DNA of 64,000 nucleotides from NCBI RefSeq assembly GCF_000331535.1, contig NZ_AMZN01000055.1, positions 1 through 64,000 on the forward strand, given 5' to 3'. Of the stretch, positions 8,083 through 16,425 are shown one piece after another. The stretch is from Fulvivirga imtechensis AK7. Its GTDB lineage: Bacteria > Bacteroidota > Bacteroidia > Cytophagales > Cyclobacteriaceae. The notes below the pieces were generated by a model. It ran no database searches. It was not told where the DNA came from and was given only the letters and a program-made list of their open reading frames with translations. How positions within the stretch are numbered: the stretch's first letter is position 1; each line of letters starts with the position of its first letter. The position numbers and the translations under genes are program-made.

Positions 8083-8092
8083 CATCAGATTT

Positions 8093-9139
8093 TCAATTAA
8101 ATTTTGTGGAAACGCGTGCTTCTTCGAAGGAGGCCATTTCGTTTAAAAAATTTACAGCCGACTGGATGATCGGATACGCTATGGCGGCTCCGGTACCTTC
8201 TCCTAATCTCATGTTGAGTTGTAAAATTGGCCTTACCCGGAGAAATTCCATTGCCTTGATGTGGCCCTGCTCTTCTGATAAATGAGTAAAAAAGCTGTAT
8301 GCCAGAATCGTAGGCTGCAAAGCATGCGCTGCGAGAAAGGCAGCCGAAGCAATAAACCCATCCACCAGGATGATTATTCGTTTCTGAGCCGCTTTTAACA
8401 TGGCACCGGTCATCATGGCTATTTCAAAGCCTCCAAAGGTGCTAAGCACCTGGATTGGATCTGCGTCTGGTGTCAATCGGTGAAACTGAGATGCCTGTTC
8501 TAGCACACTCAATTTTTTTCTTCTCTGATCATCATCAAGTCCGGTACCTTTTCCTACGCAATGCAGCAGCGGAATATCACATAAAATGTGGGTTAACATA
8601 CTGGCTGCGGAAGTATTTCCAATACCCATTTCGCCAAAGCCGATGATGTTGCAGCCTTTGTCAGCGATCTCTTCCACAATCTTCATACCTGCCATCAAGG
8701 CTTGTTCACATTGCTTTTGGGTCATAGCCGGGCCAAAAAGAAAATTGTCTGTTCCTGCCCCCATCTTTTTATCGATCAAAAGCGGATGCGCTGGCAGTTC
8801 ACTTGTTACCCCTGCATCTACCACGGCCAATTCGATGCCATGCTGACGGCAAAACACATTTATAGCGGCCCCTCCGCTCAAAAAGTTGAGCACCATCTGT
8901 CCCGTCACTTCCTGCGGGTACGCACTCACTCCCTCATTTGCAATGCCATGATCTGCCGCAAAAACAACCATATTCGGACTTAAAAGTGCAGGGGTCAGTG
9001 TGTTTTGGATGAGTCCTACCTGCAAAGCTATACTCTCCAACATACCCAATGCACCGGCAGGTTTGGTTTTGCTATTAATTTTATGTTGTAGCGCCTCAAG
9101 TAAACTATTATCACAGGGGCGGATGTTTATATCAATCAT
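8093..9139 (-). CDS. cobT: Nicotinate-nucleotide-dimethylbenzimidazole phosphoribosyltransferase
   Basis: A 348-aa enzyme that transfers the ribose phosphate from nicotinate mononucleotide to the lower-ligand base, giving alpha-ribazole 5'-phosphate. Family motifs include VVFAADHGIANEGVSAYP, the GEMGIGNTSAAS loop and the C-terminal RVRPILQLNMRLGEGTGA with the catalytic glutamate. Length matches E. coli CobT. It starts 8 bp after cobU, which indicates co-transcription. The last residues run close to a downstream repeat but the domain is complete. Confidence 0.95.
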   Translation of the reverse strand: MIDINIRPCDNSLLEALQHKINSKTKPAGALGMLESIALQVGLIQNTLTPALLSPNMVVFAADHGIANEGVSAYPQEVTGQMVLNFLSGGAAINVFCRQHGIELAVVDAGVTSELPAHPLLIDKKMGAGTDNFLFGPAMTQKQCEQALMAGMKIVEEIADKGCNIIGFGEMGIGNTSAASMLTHILCDIPLLHCVGKGTGLDDDQRRKKLSVLEQASQFHRLTPDADPIQVLSTFGGFEIAMMTGAMLKAAQKRIIILVDGFIASAAFLAAHALQPTILAYSFFTHLSEEQGHIKAMEFLRVRPILQLNMRLGEGTGAAIAYPIIQSAVNFLNEMASFEEARVSTKFN

Positions 9140-9147
9140 TTGAAATA

Positions 9148-9651
9148 TTATTTTACTTTCATGGGCAGGCCGGAAATCATAAAATATACCTCATCGGCCT
9201 GGTTAGCAATATATTGGTTAACCCAACCCTGTGCTTCAACAAAATCGCGCCCGGTCTTCGTACTGGCATGCAGCCCCATTCCAAGTTCGTTGGAAATAAT
9301 AATAAGATTACCATTATAGCTGCTCATCCTGTCAAACTCCTTTTTGGCAGCATCTACTACCATATCCCTGTCTCCCTTTAGCTTTGAATAGAAATTAGTC
9401 AGCCAAAGTGTTACACAATCAATAACTACCGTATTTACAGGAGGCAAAACTTCTGACAAGGCAAACTGCTCCTCGATGGTCGTCCAGCGCTCATCCCGCT
9501 CATTCCGATGGCGTTTCACCCGTTCCGCAAAATCATCATCCCAGACCTTTGAAGTAGCCAGATAAACAGGCCTTTGAGAAAACTTTAGCGCCAGCGACTG
9601 TGCATAACTACTCTTTCCGGACCTTTCACCTCCGGTAATAAAGATGATCAT
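9148..9651 (-). CDS. cobU: Bifunctional adenosylcobinamide kinase / guanylyltransferase
   Basis: A 167-aa enzyme that phosphorylates adenosylcobinamide and then attaches GMP. Walker A is GGERSGKSSYAQ at residues 7-18. KRHRNERDERWTTIEE carries the guanylylated-histidine region, and VIDCVTLWLTN is the Walker B region. Typical length is 170-180 aa. The start codon overlaps the stop of the upstream 49-codon DUF5522 gene (ATGA), so translation is probably coupled. Confidence 0.95.
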   Translation of the reverse strand: MIIFITGGERSGKSSYAQSLALKFSQRPVYLATSKVWDDDFAERVKRHRNERDERWTTIEEQFALSEVLPPVNTVVIDCVTLWLTNFYSKLKGDRDMVVDAAKKEFDRMSSYNGNLIIISNELGMGLHASTKTGRDFVEAQGWVNQYIANQADEVYFMISGLPMKVK

Positions 9652-9797
9652 GATTTTTCTTTTTTAAAACCATACGGACAATGGCGACAACCGCTCTTAC
9701 AGCAGTAACCTCTTTTCAAATGATAAGCCTCGGTAAAAACATACAGGCCGTTTTCGATGTAAAACATTGGTCCGTTATCGTCCTTCTGCTTGCTCAT
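9648..9797 (-). CDS. Small DUF5522 family protein, in the B12 operon
   Basis: A 49-aa gene read directly from the sequence. It begins MSKQKDDNGPMFYIENGLYV, continues FTEAYHLKRGYCCKSGCRHC, and ends PYGFKKEKS. The cysteine motif CC-x3-C-x2-C with a nearby histidine matches the short DUF5522 family, which may bind metal. Its ATG directly follows the thioesterase TAA (TAAATG), and its stop overlaps the cobU start by 4 nt, so it is very likely translated. The function is unknown. DUF5522 is generally a conserved Bacteroidota family, so the link to B12 may be only co-transcription. Confidence 0.85.
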   Translation of the reverse strand: MSKQKDDNGPMFYIENGLYVFTEAYHLKRGYCCKSGCRHCPYGFKKEKS

Positions 9798-10184
9798 TTA
9801 CAATACGCTCACCGGATTTTTATCTTTGTCGATGGCTACAAAGGTAAATTCACCTTCAATGGCTTTCTGACGTTCTTCGGAGTACATCTGCTCAATGAAT
9901 ATCTCTACCCGTACTTTCAGACTGGTATTTCCCACCTTGATCACCTCACCCTGCAACTCCACGAAAGTGCCTGCAGGTATAGGGTGATTGAAATCCACCC
10001 GCTCCGAGGATACGGTAACTACCCGCTTCCTGGAAAAGCGGGTAGCCGTGATAAATGCCACTTCATCCATCAATTGCAAAGCTGTACCCCCAAATAAAGT
10101 ATCATAGTGGTTGGTGGTATTGGGGAAAACGGCTTTAAAGATAGAAGTACGCGAATCAGCTATTCTTTGATCAAGATTATCCAT
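9798..10184 (-). CDS. Acyl-CoA thioesterase (hotdog fold)
   Basis: A 128-aa hotdog-fold protein resembling YciA/ACOT-type acyl-CoA hydrolases. Residues about 27-60 carry HYDTLFGGTALQLMDEVAFI with the catalytic-type aspartate, followed by the strand VTVSSERVDFNHPIPAGTFV. It sits 3 bp after btuB and immediately before the DUF5522 gene, inside the riboswitch-controlled B12 operon. The substrate is not predictable, and a link to propionyl- or methylmalonyl-CoA metabolism would be speculation. Confidence 0.85.
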   Translation of the reverse strand: MDNLDQRIADSRTSIFKAVFPNTTNHYDTLFGGTALQLMDEVAFITATRFSRKRVVTVSSERVDFNHPIPAGTFVELQGEVIKVGNTSLKVRVEIFIEQMYSEERQKAIEGEFTFVAIDKDKNPVSVL

Positions 10185-10187
10185 GAA

Positions 10188-12059
10188 TTAAAACTTATAG
10201 CTTATACCTATATTATAATTTCTACCACGGGTATTAAACCCAACAGTATTTACAAATTGCTCATCAAAGATATTATTTACAGCGCCATAAACCTTAAGTC
10301 TATCAAGCAGCGTATAATCGGCATAAACATCCATGACATCATAACTTTCGAGCACCACTTCACTATAGGTAATGAAATCCAGATCTGTACGCTCACCGGT
10401 ATGCTTGTAGGTTAGCGAAAGGTTTCCACTCCTGAGTGGCTGCCAGTTGATGCCCGCTCCCCACTTACTTGCTGGTATTCTGTAGAATTCAGAAGAATTT
10501 TCCTGGTCTATTTTTGAATAGTAAACGTTCATACCTAAAGATTTAATAATAGCCCAATCTGCCTGAAATTCAACCCCTTTCACTTTCCTTTCAGCTTGAA
10601 TGTTTTGGTATTGCCCGCCCACATAGTTTCCGTCTTCGTCAAATATTGAAACAAAGCCGATAGGTTGCTCCTCATCGCGAACGTAGTAGGTAGCGTTTAT
10701 GGATACCTGCTTGCCAAGATAAAAAGACAGGCCAGCATCATAATTGGTGCTTTCCTCGGGCTTAAGGTCAGTATTTCCATAAACCGAATATAGTTGATAT
10801 AGCGAAGGAGTAATAAAAGCCGTAGAAACCGACCCTCTGAACTTCAACTGCATATTACCGTTGAGGTCAATCAAATAGGATGGGTTGATATTGTAGATCA
10901 GGTGATTGCCGTACTCACTATGGTGATTTAACCGCGTACCGACATGAACATTCAATCCAAAATTTGATTCATAAAGCAAAGACGCGTAAGGGTCTACGAT
11001 AGTAAATTCATTGTCGTCAAACTCCGAAACTCCTTCTTGTGCATACCTTGGACGTTGCAGGTTGATGCCAAACAATCCCTTTATCCCACTAGTAAACTGA
11101 TGTTCATTAATTAGGTCCACCTGCCAGTTTCTTCCCTCGTATTCCGTTGGATAGCTGCTCTGATAATTAGTATTGTTGATGTTGTAGACCGTGTTTAAAG
11201 AAACACTTCCTTTTCCATACTTAAATGTTGGCTTCACAGTAAACCTTAACTCATAACTCTCCAACTCGTTATCGGCATCGAAGAAAGCTCCATCATCATA
11301 TTCCGCAGCATATTGGTTGAAAGCACTACCGAATGTTACTTCAAACTTATCATTGAACTCATACCCCAGTTTAGCCAAGATATTCTGCCTGCTAAATCCA
11401 TCATTATCAAATTCATCCACCGGTGTGCCCTCTTGTGCAGCCGAAAAGCCCTCGGATTTTGTGTTACCGGCTGATAACAGATAAGAAAATCCCTGCGAGC
11501 TGCCATTTAAGTTCAGGTTTTGCGCCAAGGTGCCGTAAGAACCTCCGTTGATGTCCACCGACCCGGCCAGTACGTCTTCCGAAGCGCTTTTCAGGCGAAT
11601 ATTGATCACACCTGCCGCTGCACCGGTTCCATACAGGGTGCTTAAGCCGCCATTCAATATTTCGATGGATTCCACCTGCTCCAGAGATAGAAATCGCAGG
11701 TCGTATGAGGCTGTAATGGCGGCCGGATCGTTAAGTGGCACACCGTCAATCAGTATTAATGTGTGTTTACTACGTCCGCCACGCATGGAGTAGCTAATAT
11801 TTGAACCGGCAGGCCCGTAAGCACCATTCATTTCCATTCCAGGTACCTGGTTAAGCAGATCAGCCACCGATTTACCGGCATTGCGCTCAATTTCCTGCTG
11901 CGAAATTTTGTAGATCGTTTTACCGGATTTCTCTATGGGAACTTCAAATTTGGTCCCTGTTACCACCACTTCCTGAAGTTGAAGTGTGTCTTGCATTTCC
12001 TGTGCATACACAGAAGAGGCTGCCACTGTGAGTACGGCTGCCATCATTTTTTTTCTCAT
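10188..12059 (-). CDS. btuB: TonB-dependent cobalamin receptor BtuB
   Basis: A 623-aa outer-membrane receptor with a signal peptide (MRKKMMAAVLTVAASSVYA), TonB-box-like segment LQEVVVTGT, plug domain (about 45-150, with MRGGRSKHTLILIDGVPL and GAAAGVINI) and a beta barrel ending in an aromatic residue (GRNYNIGISYKF). Specificity for corrinoids is supported by the adenosylcobalamin riboswitch directly upstream and by the downstream cobUTSC genes. It is the first gene of the long minus-strand operon. Length is typical of BtuB. Confidence 0.95.
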   Translation of the reverse strand: MRKKMMAAVLTVAASSVYAQEMQDTLQLQEVVVTGTKFEVPIEKSGKTIYKISQQEIERNAGKSVADLLNQVPGMEMNGAYGPAGSNISYSMRGGRSKHTLILIDGVPLNDPAAITASYDLRFLSLEQVESIEILNGGLSTLYGTGAAAGVINIRLKSASEDVLAGSVDINGGSYGTLAQNLNLNGSSQGFSYLLSAGNTKSEGFSAAQEGTPVDEFDNDGFSRQNILAKLGYEFNDKFEVTFGSAFNQYAAEYDDGAFFDADNELESYELRFTVKPTFKYGKGSVSLNTVYNINNTNYQSSYPTEYEGRNWQVDLINEHQFTSGIKGLFGINLQRPRYAQEGVSEFDDNEFTIVDPYASLLYESNFGLNVHVGTRLNHHSEYGNHLIYNINPSYLIDLNGNMQLKFRGSVSTAFITPSLYQLYSVYGNTDLKPEESTNYDAGLSFYLGKQVSINATYYVRDEEQPIGFVSIFDEDGNYVGGQYQNIQAERKVKGVEFQADWAIIKSLGMNVYYSKIDQENSSEFYRIPASKWGAGINWQPLRSGNLSLTYKHTGERTDLDFITYSEVVLESYDVMDVYADYTLLDRLKVYGAVNNIFDEQFVNTVGFNTRGRNYNIGISYKF

Positions 12060-12181
12060 AGTTATTTAATGTTGATGTAAAAAACTATGAGCTTTTGGTA
12101 GAAAAAAAAGAATAATTTCAGTGAAGCCTAACGGTTCATTCATTACTCATCACCTTTCACCCGAAAGCTCAGATTAAAACT

Positions 12182-12396
12182 ATCATTGGCAGGTCTCCTG
12201 GCTTTCCCGACTTTGAGGACCTTCCCATCCATACAGGACAGTGGTAAAAGATGATCAAAGCATACTGAAGCTGTTCCAAAACAGCTTCCGGGATTACAGT
12301 TGCGGGGACAGCTCCGGAATCTTCCAATCTATAGTGAAACCACCGGATTCCCTTTTCATCATGATAATCTGAACTATCACCATGAACCAATAATCA
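12182..12396 (-). promoter_or_regulatory. Adenosylcobalamin (B12) riboswitch
   Basis: On the minus strand the conserved core elements occur in order. AAAAGGGAATCCGGTG lies near 12340-12356, GGAGCTGTCCCCGCAACTG at about 12296-12314, and the peripheral-domain ATGGGAAGG near 12222-12231. GTCGGGAAAGCCAGG is followed by the B12 box AGCCAGGAGACCTGCC (12188-12203). It lies 120 bp upstream of btuB and should repress the whole btuB-cob operon when coenzyme B12 is plentiful. Further hairpins (for example CTTTCGGGTGAAAG near 12158-12171) may form the expression platform. Confidence 0.95.
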
Positions 12397-12496
12397 GGGT
12401 CAAAGTTAGAAAAGATTTCAGAAGCTCTATGCAAATTGTTTAATATTGTTGCTCAATATACCAACAAATAGTACCTAACCACACTTGAAATTCACT

Positions 12497-13645
12497 ATGA
12501 AAATACCTTATCTCTTATCAATTATAGTCATGGCTTTTTTGGGGTGTAACTCTGCTGAAAAACAACAGGAAAAGAATACTCCGCAGTCGGCACCTACTGA
12601 TCTTTCAACGAAAATAGACTATGCCACAGGCTTTAACGTGAAGTATGAAAATGGTTATAAGTGGGTGGAAATACCGCGCCCATACCAGGAGGCCAAAGAA
12701 GGTTTTAAGTACCTGCTTGTGCAAAAAGGGCAAGATATTCCCGAACATGACGTAAGCGTTCAGGTGATCTCTATCCCCCTGGAAACCATCATCTGTACAT
12801 CTACCTCACACATTCCTCTTTTGGATTACCTCAATGAAACGGAAAAGCTTATCGGATTTCCATCCACTCAATACATCAGCTCCTCCAATGCCCGCAAATT
12901 GATAGATGCCGGCAAAGTGACGGAGTTGGGTATCGATAGTAAAATGAACATCGAAAAGGTAATTGAGCTGGATGCTGAAATGGTGATGGGTTACTCTATC
13001 ACAGGTGATTACGGGCAATTCAGAAAACTTCAACAGGCGGGAATTCCTGTGGTGATCAATGCGGAATACATAGAAGAGCACCCCTTGGGCCGGGCGGAAT
13101 GGATCAAGTTTATGGCTTTGTTCTTTAACAAAGAAAAAATGGCTGACTCCGTTTTCAACGAAATAAAATATAATTATCTGAAGTTAAAAAATGCCACAGA
13201 CACTATTAGCTCAAGGCCCACAGTATATAGTGGAGTAGTATACGGTGACGCCTGGTTTTTGCCTGGTGGACAGAACAATATGGCGAAACTGTTTAAGGAT
13301 GCCGGGGCGAAATATTTATGGAGTGAAGATAACTCCACCGGATACCTTGAATACAGCTTTGAGAGTGTTTATGAAAAAGCTCACAATGCAGACTTTTGGG
13401 TAGGGGTTGCGTCTTACAATTCTTTGGAAGAAATAAAGCAAGCTGACAAGCGATATACTGATTTCGAGGCCTTCCAAAATGGCAACGTCTATAGCTACAA
13501 TGCCCGTATGGGCCCCACAGGCGGTAATGAATTTCTTGAGCTCGGCTACCTGCGCCCCGATTTGATCCTCGAAGACCTGATCAAGATCTTTCATCCGGAG
13601 CTGCTGGAGGATGAAGAGTTGTATTTTCATAGAAAGGTTGAGTAG
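12497..13645 (+). CDS. btuF: Cobalamin ABC transporter substrate-binding lipoprotein
   Basis: A 382-aa lipoprotein (lipobox MAFLGC at about residues 13-18) of the helical-backbone metal/corrinoid-binding family. It binds its ligand in the periplasm and delivers it to BtuCD. The N-terminal lobe contains LETIICTSTSHIPLLDYLNE and the interlobe region VIELDAEMVMGYS. It is longer than E. coli BtuF, as is usual in Bacteroidota. The ATG at 12497 is preferred over an in-frame TTG at 12485. It is divergent from btuB, 100 bp from the riboswitch, and belongs with btuCD downstream. Confidence 0.88.
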   Translation: MKIPYLLSIIVMAFLGCNSAEKQQEKNTPQSAPTDLSTKIDYATGFNVKYENGYKWVEIPRPYQEAKEGFKYLLVQKGQDIPEHDVSVQVISIPLETIICTSTSHIPLLDYLNETEKLIGFPSTQYISSSNARKLIDAGKVTELGIDSKMNIEKVIELDAEMVMGYSITGDYGQFRKLQQAGIPVVINAEYIEEHPLGRAEWIKFMALFFNKEKMADSVFNEIKYNYLKLKNATDTISSRPTVYSGVVYGDAWFLPGGQNNMAKLFKDAGAKYLWSEDNSTGYLEYSFESVYEKAHNADFWVGVASYNSLEEIKQADKRYTDFEAFQNGNVYSYNARMGPTGGNEFLELGYLRPDLILEDLIKIFHPELLEDEELYFHRKVE

Positions 13646-13646
13646 T

Positions 13647-13690
13647 TTTAACCGCAGAGGGCGCGGAGAGGCAAGAGAGAGACACAGAGA
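13647..13690. repeat. CACAGAG-type repeat, left flank of the GxxExxY gene
   Basis: TTTAACCGCAGAGGGCGCGG and following purine-rich sequence match, in reverse complement, the end of the larger repeat at 14093-14200. Together the two segments enclose the GxxExxY gene as imperfect inverted ends. Confidence 0.6.
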
Positions 13691-13702
13691 ACCTGGAAAA
13701 AG

Positions 13703-14086
13703 ATGAAAGATAACGAGATAACGGAAGCTGTAATTGGAGCAGCGATCAAGGTGCATCGGGAGCTTGGACCTGGGCTTTTGGAGTCGGCTTATCAGGAATG
13801 TCTTTATTATGAACTGGTAAAAAGTGGTCTGATTACTGAAAAGGAGAAGCCATTGCCACTGATTTATGAAGAAATTAAATTAGAATGTGGTTACAGAATT
13901 GATCTTTTTGTTGAAAAGCGCATAATTGTAGAGATCAAATCAGTCGAGGCTTTAAATGATGTACATTTGGCGCAAGTACTGACTTATTTAAAGCTTAGCA
14001 ATGCAAGGATTGGTTTGCTTATTAATTTTAACGTTGTGAAACTCACGAATGGCGTCCGTAGAGTTATAGATAAATATCATAAATAA
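13703..14086 (+). CDS. GxxExxY family protein
   Basis: A 127-aa protein of the GxxExxY family. It has the name-giving motif G-LLESAY (in LGPGLLESAYQECL, about residues 24-37) and the conserved EKPLPLIYEEIKLECGYRIDL. VEIKSVEAL resembles the E-x-K end of a PD-(D/E)XK nuclease fold, and the family has been suggested to be nuclease-like. The biochemical role is not established. It splits the btuF and btuC genes, is flanked by CACAGAG-type repeats, and has nothing to do with B12, so it looks like an insertion. Confidence 0.85.
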   Translation: MKDNEITEAVIGAAIKVHRELGPGLLESAYQECLYYELVKSGLITEKEKPLPLIYEEIKLECGYRIDLFVEKRIIVEIKSVEALNDVHLAQVLTYLKLSNARIGLLINFNVVKLTNGVRRVIDKYHK

Positions 14087-14092
14087 GATGGC

Positions 14093-14200
14093 TTAACCAC
14101 AGAGGAAGCAGAGTAAAAAACAGAGGGAGCAGAGTAGGAAAAATAACAAAAGCCTCTGCGCCCTCCGCGAAGCCTCCGTGGTCTCTGCGGTTTAAAACAA
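14093..14200. repeat. CACAGAG/CTCTGCGG palindromic repeat element
   Basis: It begins TTAACCACAGAGGAAGCAGA and ends CTCCGTGGTCTCTGCGGTTT, imperfect inverted ends about 100 bp apart with purine-rich middle sequence. A second copy lies at 16334-16425 and a half copy at 13647. No gene is inside. It occupies the space between the GxxExxY gene and btuC. Confidence 0.75.
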
Positions 14201-14202
14201 GA

Positions 14203-15240
14203 ATGAATAAAAACTACACCATAAAGCTAACGCTCTTACTACCGGCCGTTATTCTGATCCTGTTTTTGGTCAACATCTCTTTGGGTAGTGTCCATATTCC
14301 TTTAGACGAAATATTCCAGGTGCTGATTGGTGGTGAGACAAGCAAGGGTAGCTGGACCAATATCATCACTACTTTCAGGCTTCCCAAGGCGTTGACTGCC
14401 GTACTTGTGGGGGCGGGATTGGCGGTGAGTGGACTACAAATGCAAACACTGTTTCGGAATCCGCTGGCAGGGCCTTTTGTGCTGGGTATCAGTTCGGGAG
14501 CGAGCTTGGGAGTGGCTTTACTGCTGTTGGCGGGGGTTTCCATTACCAGTGGGCTGGCAATTTCAGGATTGGGCAACTGGTTAGTCGTATTGGCTGCTAC
14601 AGCAGGCTCATCACTGGTACTGGTGCTGGTTGTGGCGGTATCTGTAAGAGTACGGGATAGCATGACCCTGCTGATCATAGGATTGATGTTCGGAAGTCTG
14701 ACAGGAGCCATAGTGAGCATCCTGCAGTTCTTCAGCACTGGTGAAGAAATACAGCTATACTTATTCTGGACGTTTGGCAGCTTGGGCGGACTCAACTGGA
14801 ATGAGGTTTATATTCTATTGGCCTTAGTACTGGCAGGACTTTTCATTGCCGTTACACTGGTAAAATCCTTAAATACATTGCTCTTAAGTGAAAACTATGC
14901 CCGCAGCATGGGTGTTAATGTAAAAAAGTCGCGGCTGTGGATCATTATCAGTACCAGTTTGCTGGCAGGAAGCGTAACTGCATTTTGTGGGCCCATCGCT
15001 TTTATAGGACTGGCGGTGCCTCACCTGACCAGGCTGCTGGTCAATACGTCTGACCATAAAATAATGATCCCGGCTGTAGCTCTGACAGGAATTATCGTGA
15101 TGCTGGTATGCGATGTAGTCGCACAAATACCATATAGCGACCATGTGCTGCCAATCAATGCCATCACCTCATTGATCGGTGCACCTGTCGTGATCTGGAT
15201 AATATTGAGAAAAGGTACTATTAAACACTCGTTCTCCTGA
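14203..15240 (+). CDS. btuC: Cobalamin ABC transporter permease
   Basis: A 345-aa FecCD-family inner-membrane permease with about ten helices, forming the BtuC channel with BtuD and BtuF. Motifs include LPKALTAVLVGAGLAVSGLQ and RNPLAGPFVLGISSGASLG near residues 65-105, and FCGPIAFIGLAVPHLTRLL in the C-terminal third. Length is normal. The stop codon overlaps the btuD start (TGATG). Cobalamin specificity is inferred from the neighbouring riboswitch operon. Confidence 0.9.
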   Translation: MNKNYTIKLTLLLPAVILILFLVNISLGSVHIPLDEIFQVLIGGETSKGSWTNIITTFRLPKALTAVLVGAGLAVSGLQMQTLFRNPLAGPFVLGISSGASLGVALLLLAGVSITSGLAISGLGNWLVVLAATAGSSLVLVLVVAVSVRVRDSMTLLIIGLMFGSLTGAIVSILQFFSTGEEIQLYLFWTFGSLGGLNWNEVYILLALVLAGLFIAVTLVKSLNTLLLSENYARSMGVNVKKSRLWIIISTSLLAGSVTAFCGPIAFIGLAVPHLTRLLVNTSDHKIMIPAVALTGIIVMLVCDVVAQIPYSDHVLPINAITSLIGAPVVIWIILRKGTIKHSFS

Positions 15241-16259
15241 TGACGGAAGTTGAAAACAATGACATAGCACTGGCTGTAAAAGGCCTTCACGTGGGGTATC
15301 AACTGAAAAGAGAAAACCTGGTTGTCCTTCGAGGCCTCAATCTGGACCTTAAACACGGTGAGTTGGTGTGCTTTATGGGCCCCAATGGCGTTGGAAAGTC
15401 TACGCTACTAAGAACCATTGCCGGTGTGCAGCAACCTTTGTCCGGAACGGTTGAAATAGAAGAAAAGCCTTTGAAAAACTTCTCTGCGGCCGAGCTGGCG
15501 ACCAAGATCAGCCTGGTACTCACCGACCGGATTAATGCGGGTAATATGACGGCACGTGAGCTTATAGGCCTCGGACGATACCCTTACCTCAACTGGAGTG
15601 TAAAATTCAAAGACGATGACCTGATAAAAATAGAACAGTCCATAGCACTTTCTGAAGTGGGAGCCTATGCCCATAAGAAGATATATGAGCTCAGTGATGG
15701 CCAGATGCAGAAGGTGATGATTGCCCGCGCCTTGTGCCAGGACACATCCATCCTCATTCTGGATGAACCCACGGCCCACCTGGACCTTAACAATCGTGTG
15801 GCCATTATTAACCTGCTGAAAAATCTCACCCGGCAGACAGGAAAGGCCGTTCTGATGGCCACCCATGAACTGGACCTGGCGCTGCAGGCTGCTGACAAGC
15901 TCTGGCTGGCCGGGTTCAATGTCCCGGTAGTTTCGGGTTTCCCGGAAGACCTCGTACTCAATGGTGCCATCGACCGCGTTTTCGAACTCAAAGGCTTCGA
16001 CCTGAAAACCGGCCAGCTCGAAAAGAAAAGCCTTGGCAAGAAAGTAGCCCTCAAAGGCTCCGGTCATGAATACCTATGGACCAAGAATGCGCTGGAAAGA
16101 AATGGTTATGAGGTAAGCGATGAAGCTGATTACAGAATCCACATCCTTACCTCCGAAAATACCATTAGCTGGGAAATAGAAAGTGAAGGTGTGGTAGCTA
16201 CCAATACACTGGAAGACCTGGTGAGCTATTTGAATAATGAGATAGTGGAGGTGGTGTAG
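15240..16259 (+). CDS. btuD: Cobalamin ABC transporter ATP-binding protein with C-terminal extension
   Basis: A 339-aa ATPase. Walker A is GPNGVGKST (about residue 44), the signature is LSDGQ (instead of LSGGQ), Walker B is ILILDEPTAHLD and the H-loop is ATHELD. The ABC domain ends near residue 235-250. A further roughly 85 residues (from about EKKSLGKKVALKGSG to the end) are extra compared with E. coli BtuD (about 250 aa) and contain no motif I recognise. It is translationally coupled to btuC. Confidence 0.9.
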   Translation: MTEVENNDIALAVKGLHVGYQLKRENLVVLRGLNLDLKHGELVCFMGPNGVGKSTLLRTIAGVQQPLSGTVEIEEKPLKNFSAAELATKISLVLTDRINAGNMTARELIGLGRYPYLNWSVKFKDDDLIKIEQSIALSEVGAYAHKKIYELSDGQMQKVMIARALCQDTSILILDEPTAHLDLNNRVAIINLLKNLTRQTGKAVLMATHELDLALQAADKLWLAGFNVPVVSGFPEDLVLNGAIDRVFELKGFDLKTGQLEKKSLGKKVALKGSGHEYLWTKNALERNGYEVSDEADYRIHILTSENTISWEIESEGVVATNTLEDLVSYLNNEIVEVV

Positions 16260-16333
16260 TGGTTTGCAATCGGGTATTGGGTGATCGGTAATCAACTTTA
16301 AAATGTAAAAGGCCAATTCTGATAAATAGCTGG

Positions 16334-16425
16334 GTGAACCACAGAGAAATCAGAGGAATCACAGAGAACACGGAGAGCTACTCTGCTAGCTCTGTGTACT
16401 TCTCCGTGGTCTCTGCGGTTAAAAT
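16334..16425. repeat. CACAGAG/CTCTGCGG palindromic repeat element
   Basis: It starts GAACCACAGAGAAATCAGAG, has an internal CACAGAGAACACGGAGAGCT facing AGCTCTGTGTACTTCTCCGT, and ends GGTCTCTGCGGTTAA. It folds into a long imperfect hairpin between the convergent btuD and DUF547 genes and may serve as their terminator. It belongs to the same family as 14093-14200. Confidence 0.75.

Noticed and set aside
9681-10097. 138-aa plus-strand ORF over the thioesterase and DUF5522 genes
   Set aside because: Antisense to well-supported genes; its composition is a shadow of the minus-strand codons.
12169-12390. 73-aa minus-strand ORF inside the riboswitch
   Set aside because: It lies wholly over the conserved B12 riboswitch core, so its frame is explained by RNA constraints.
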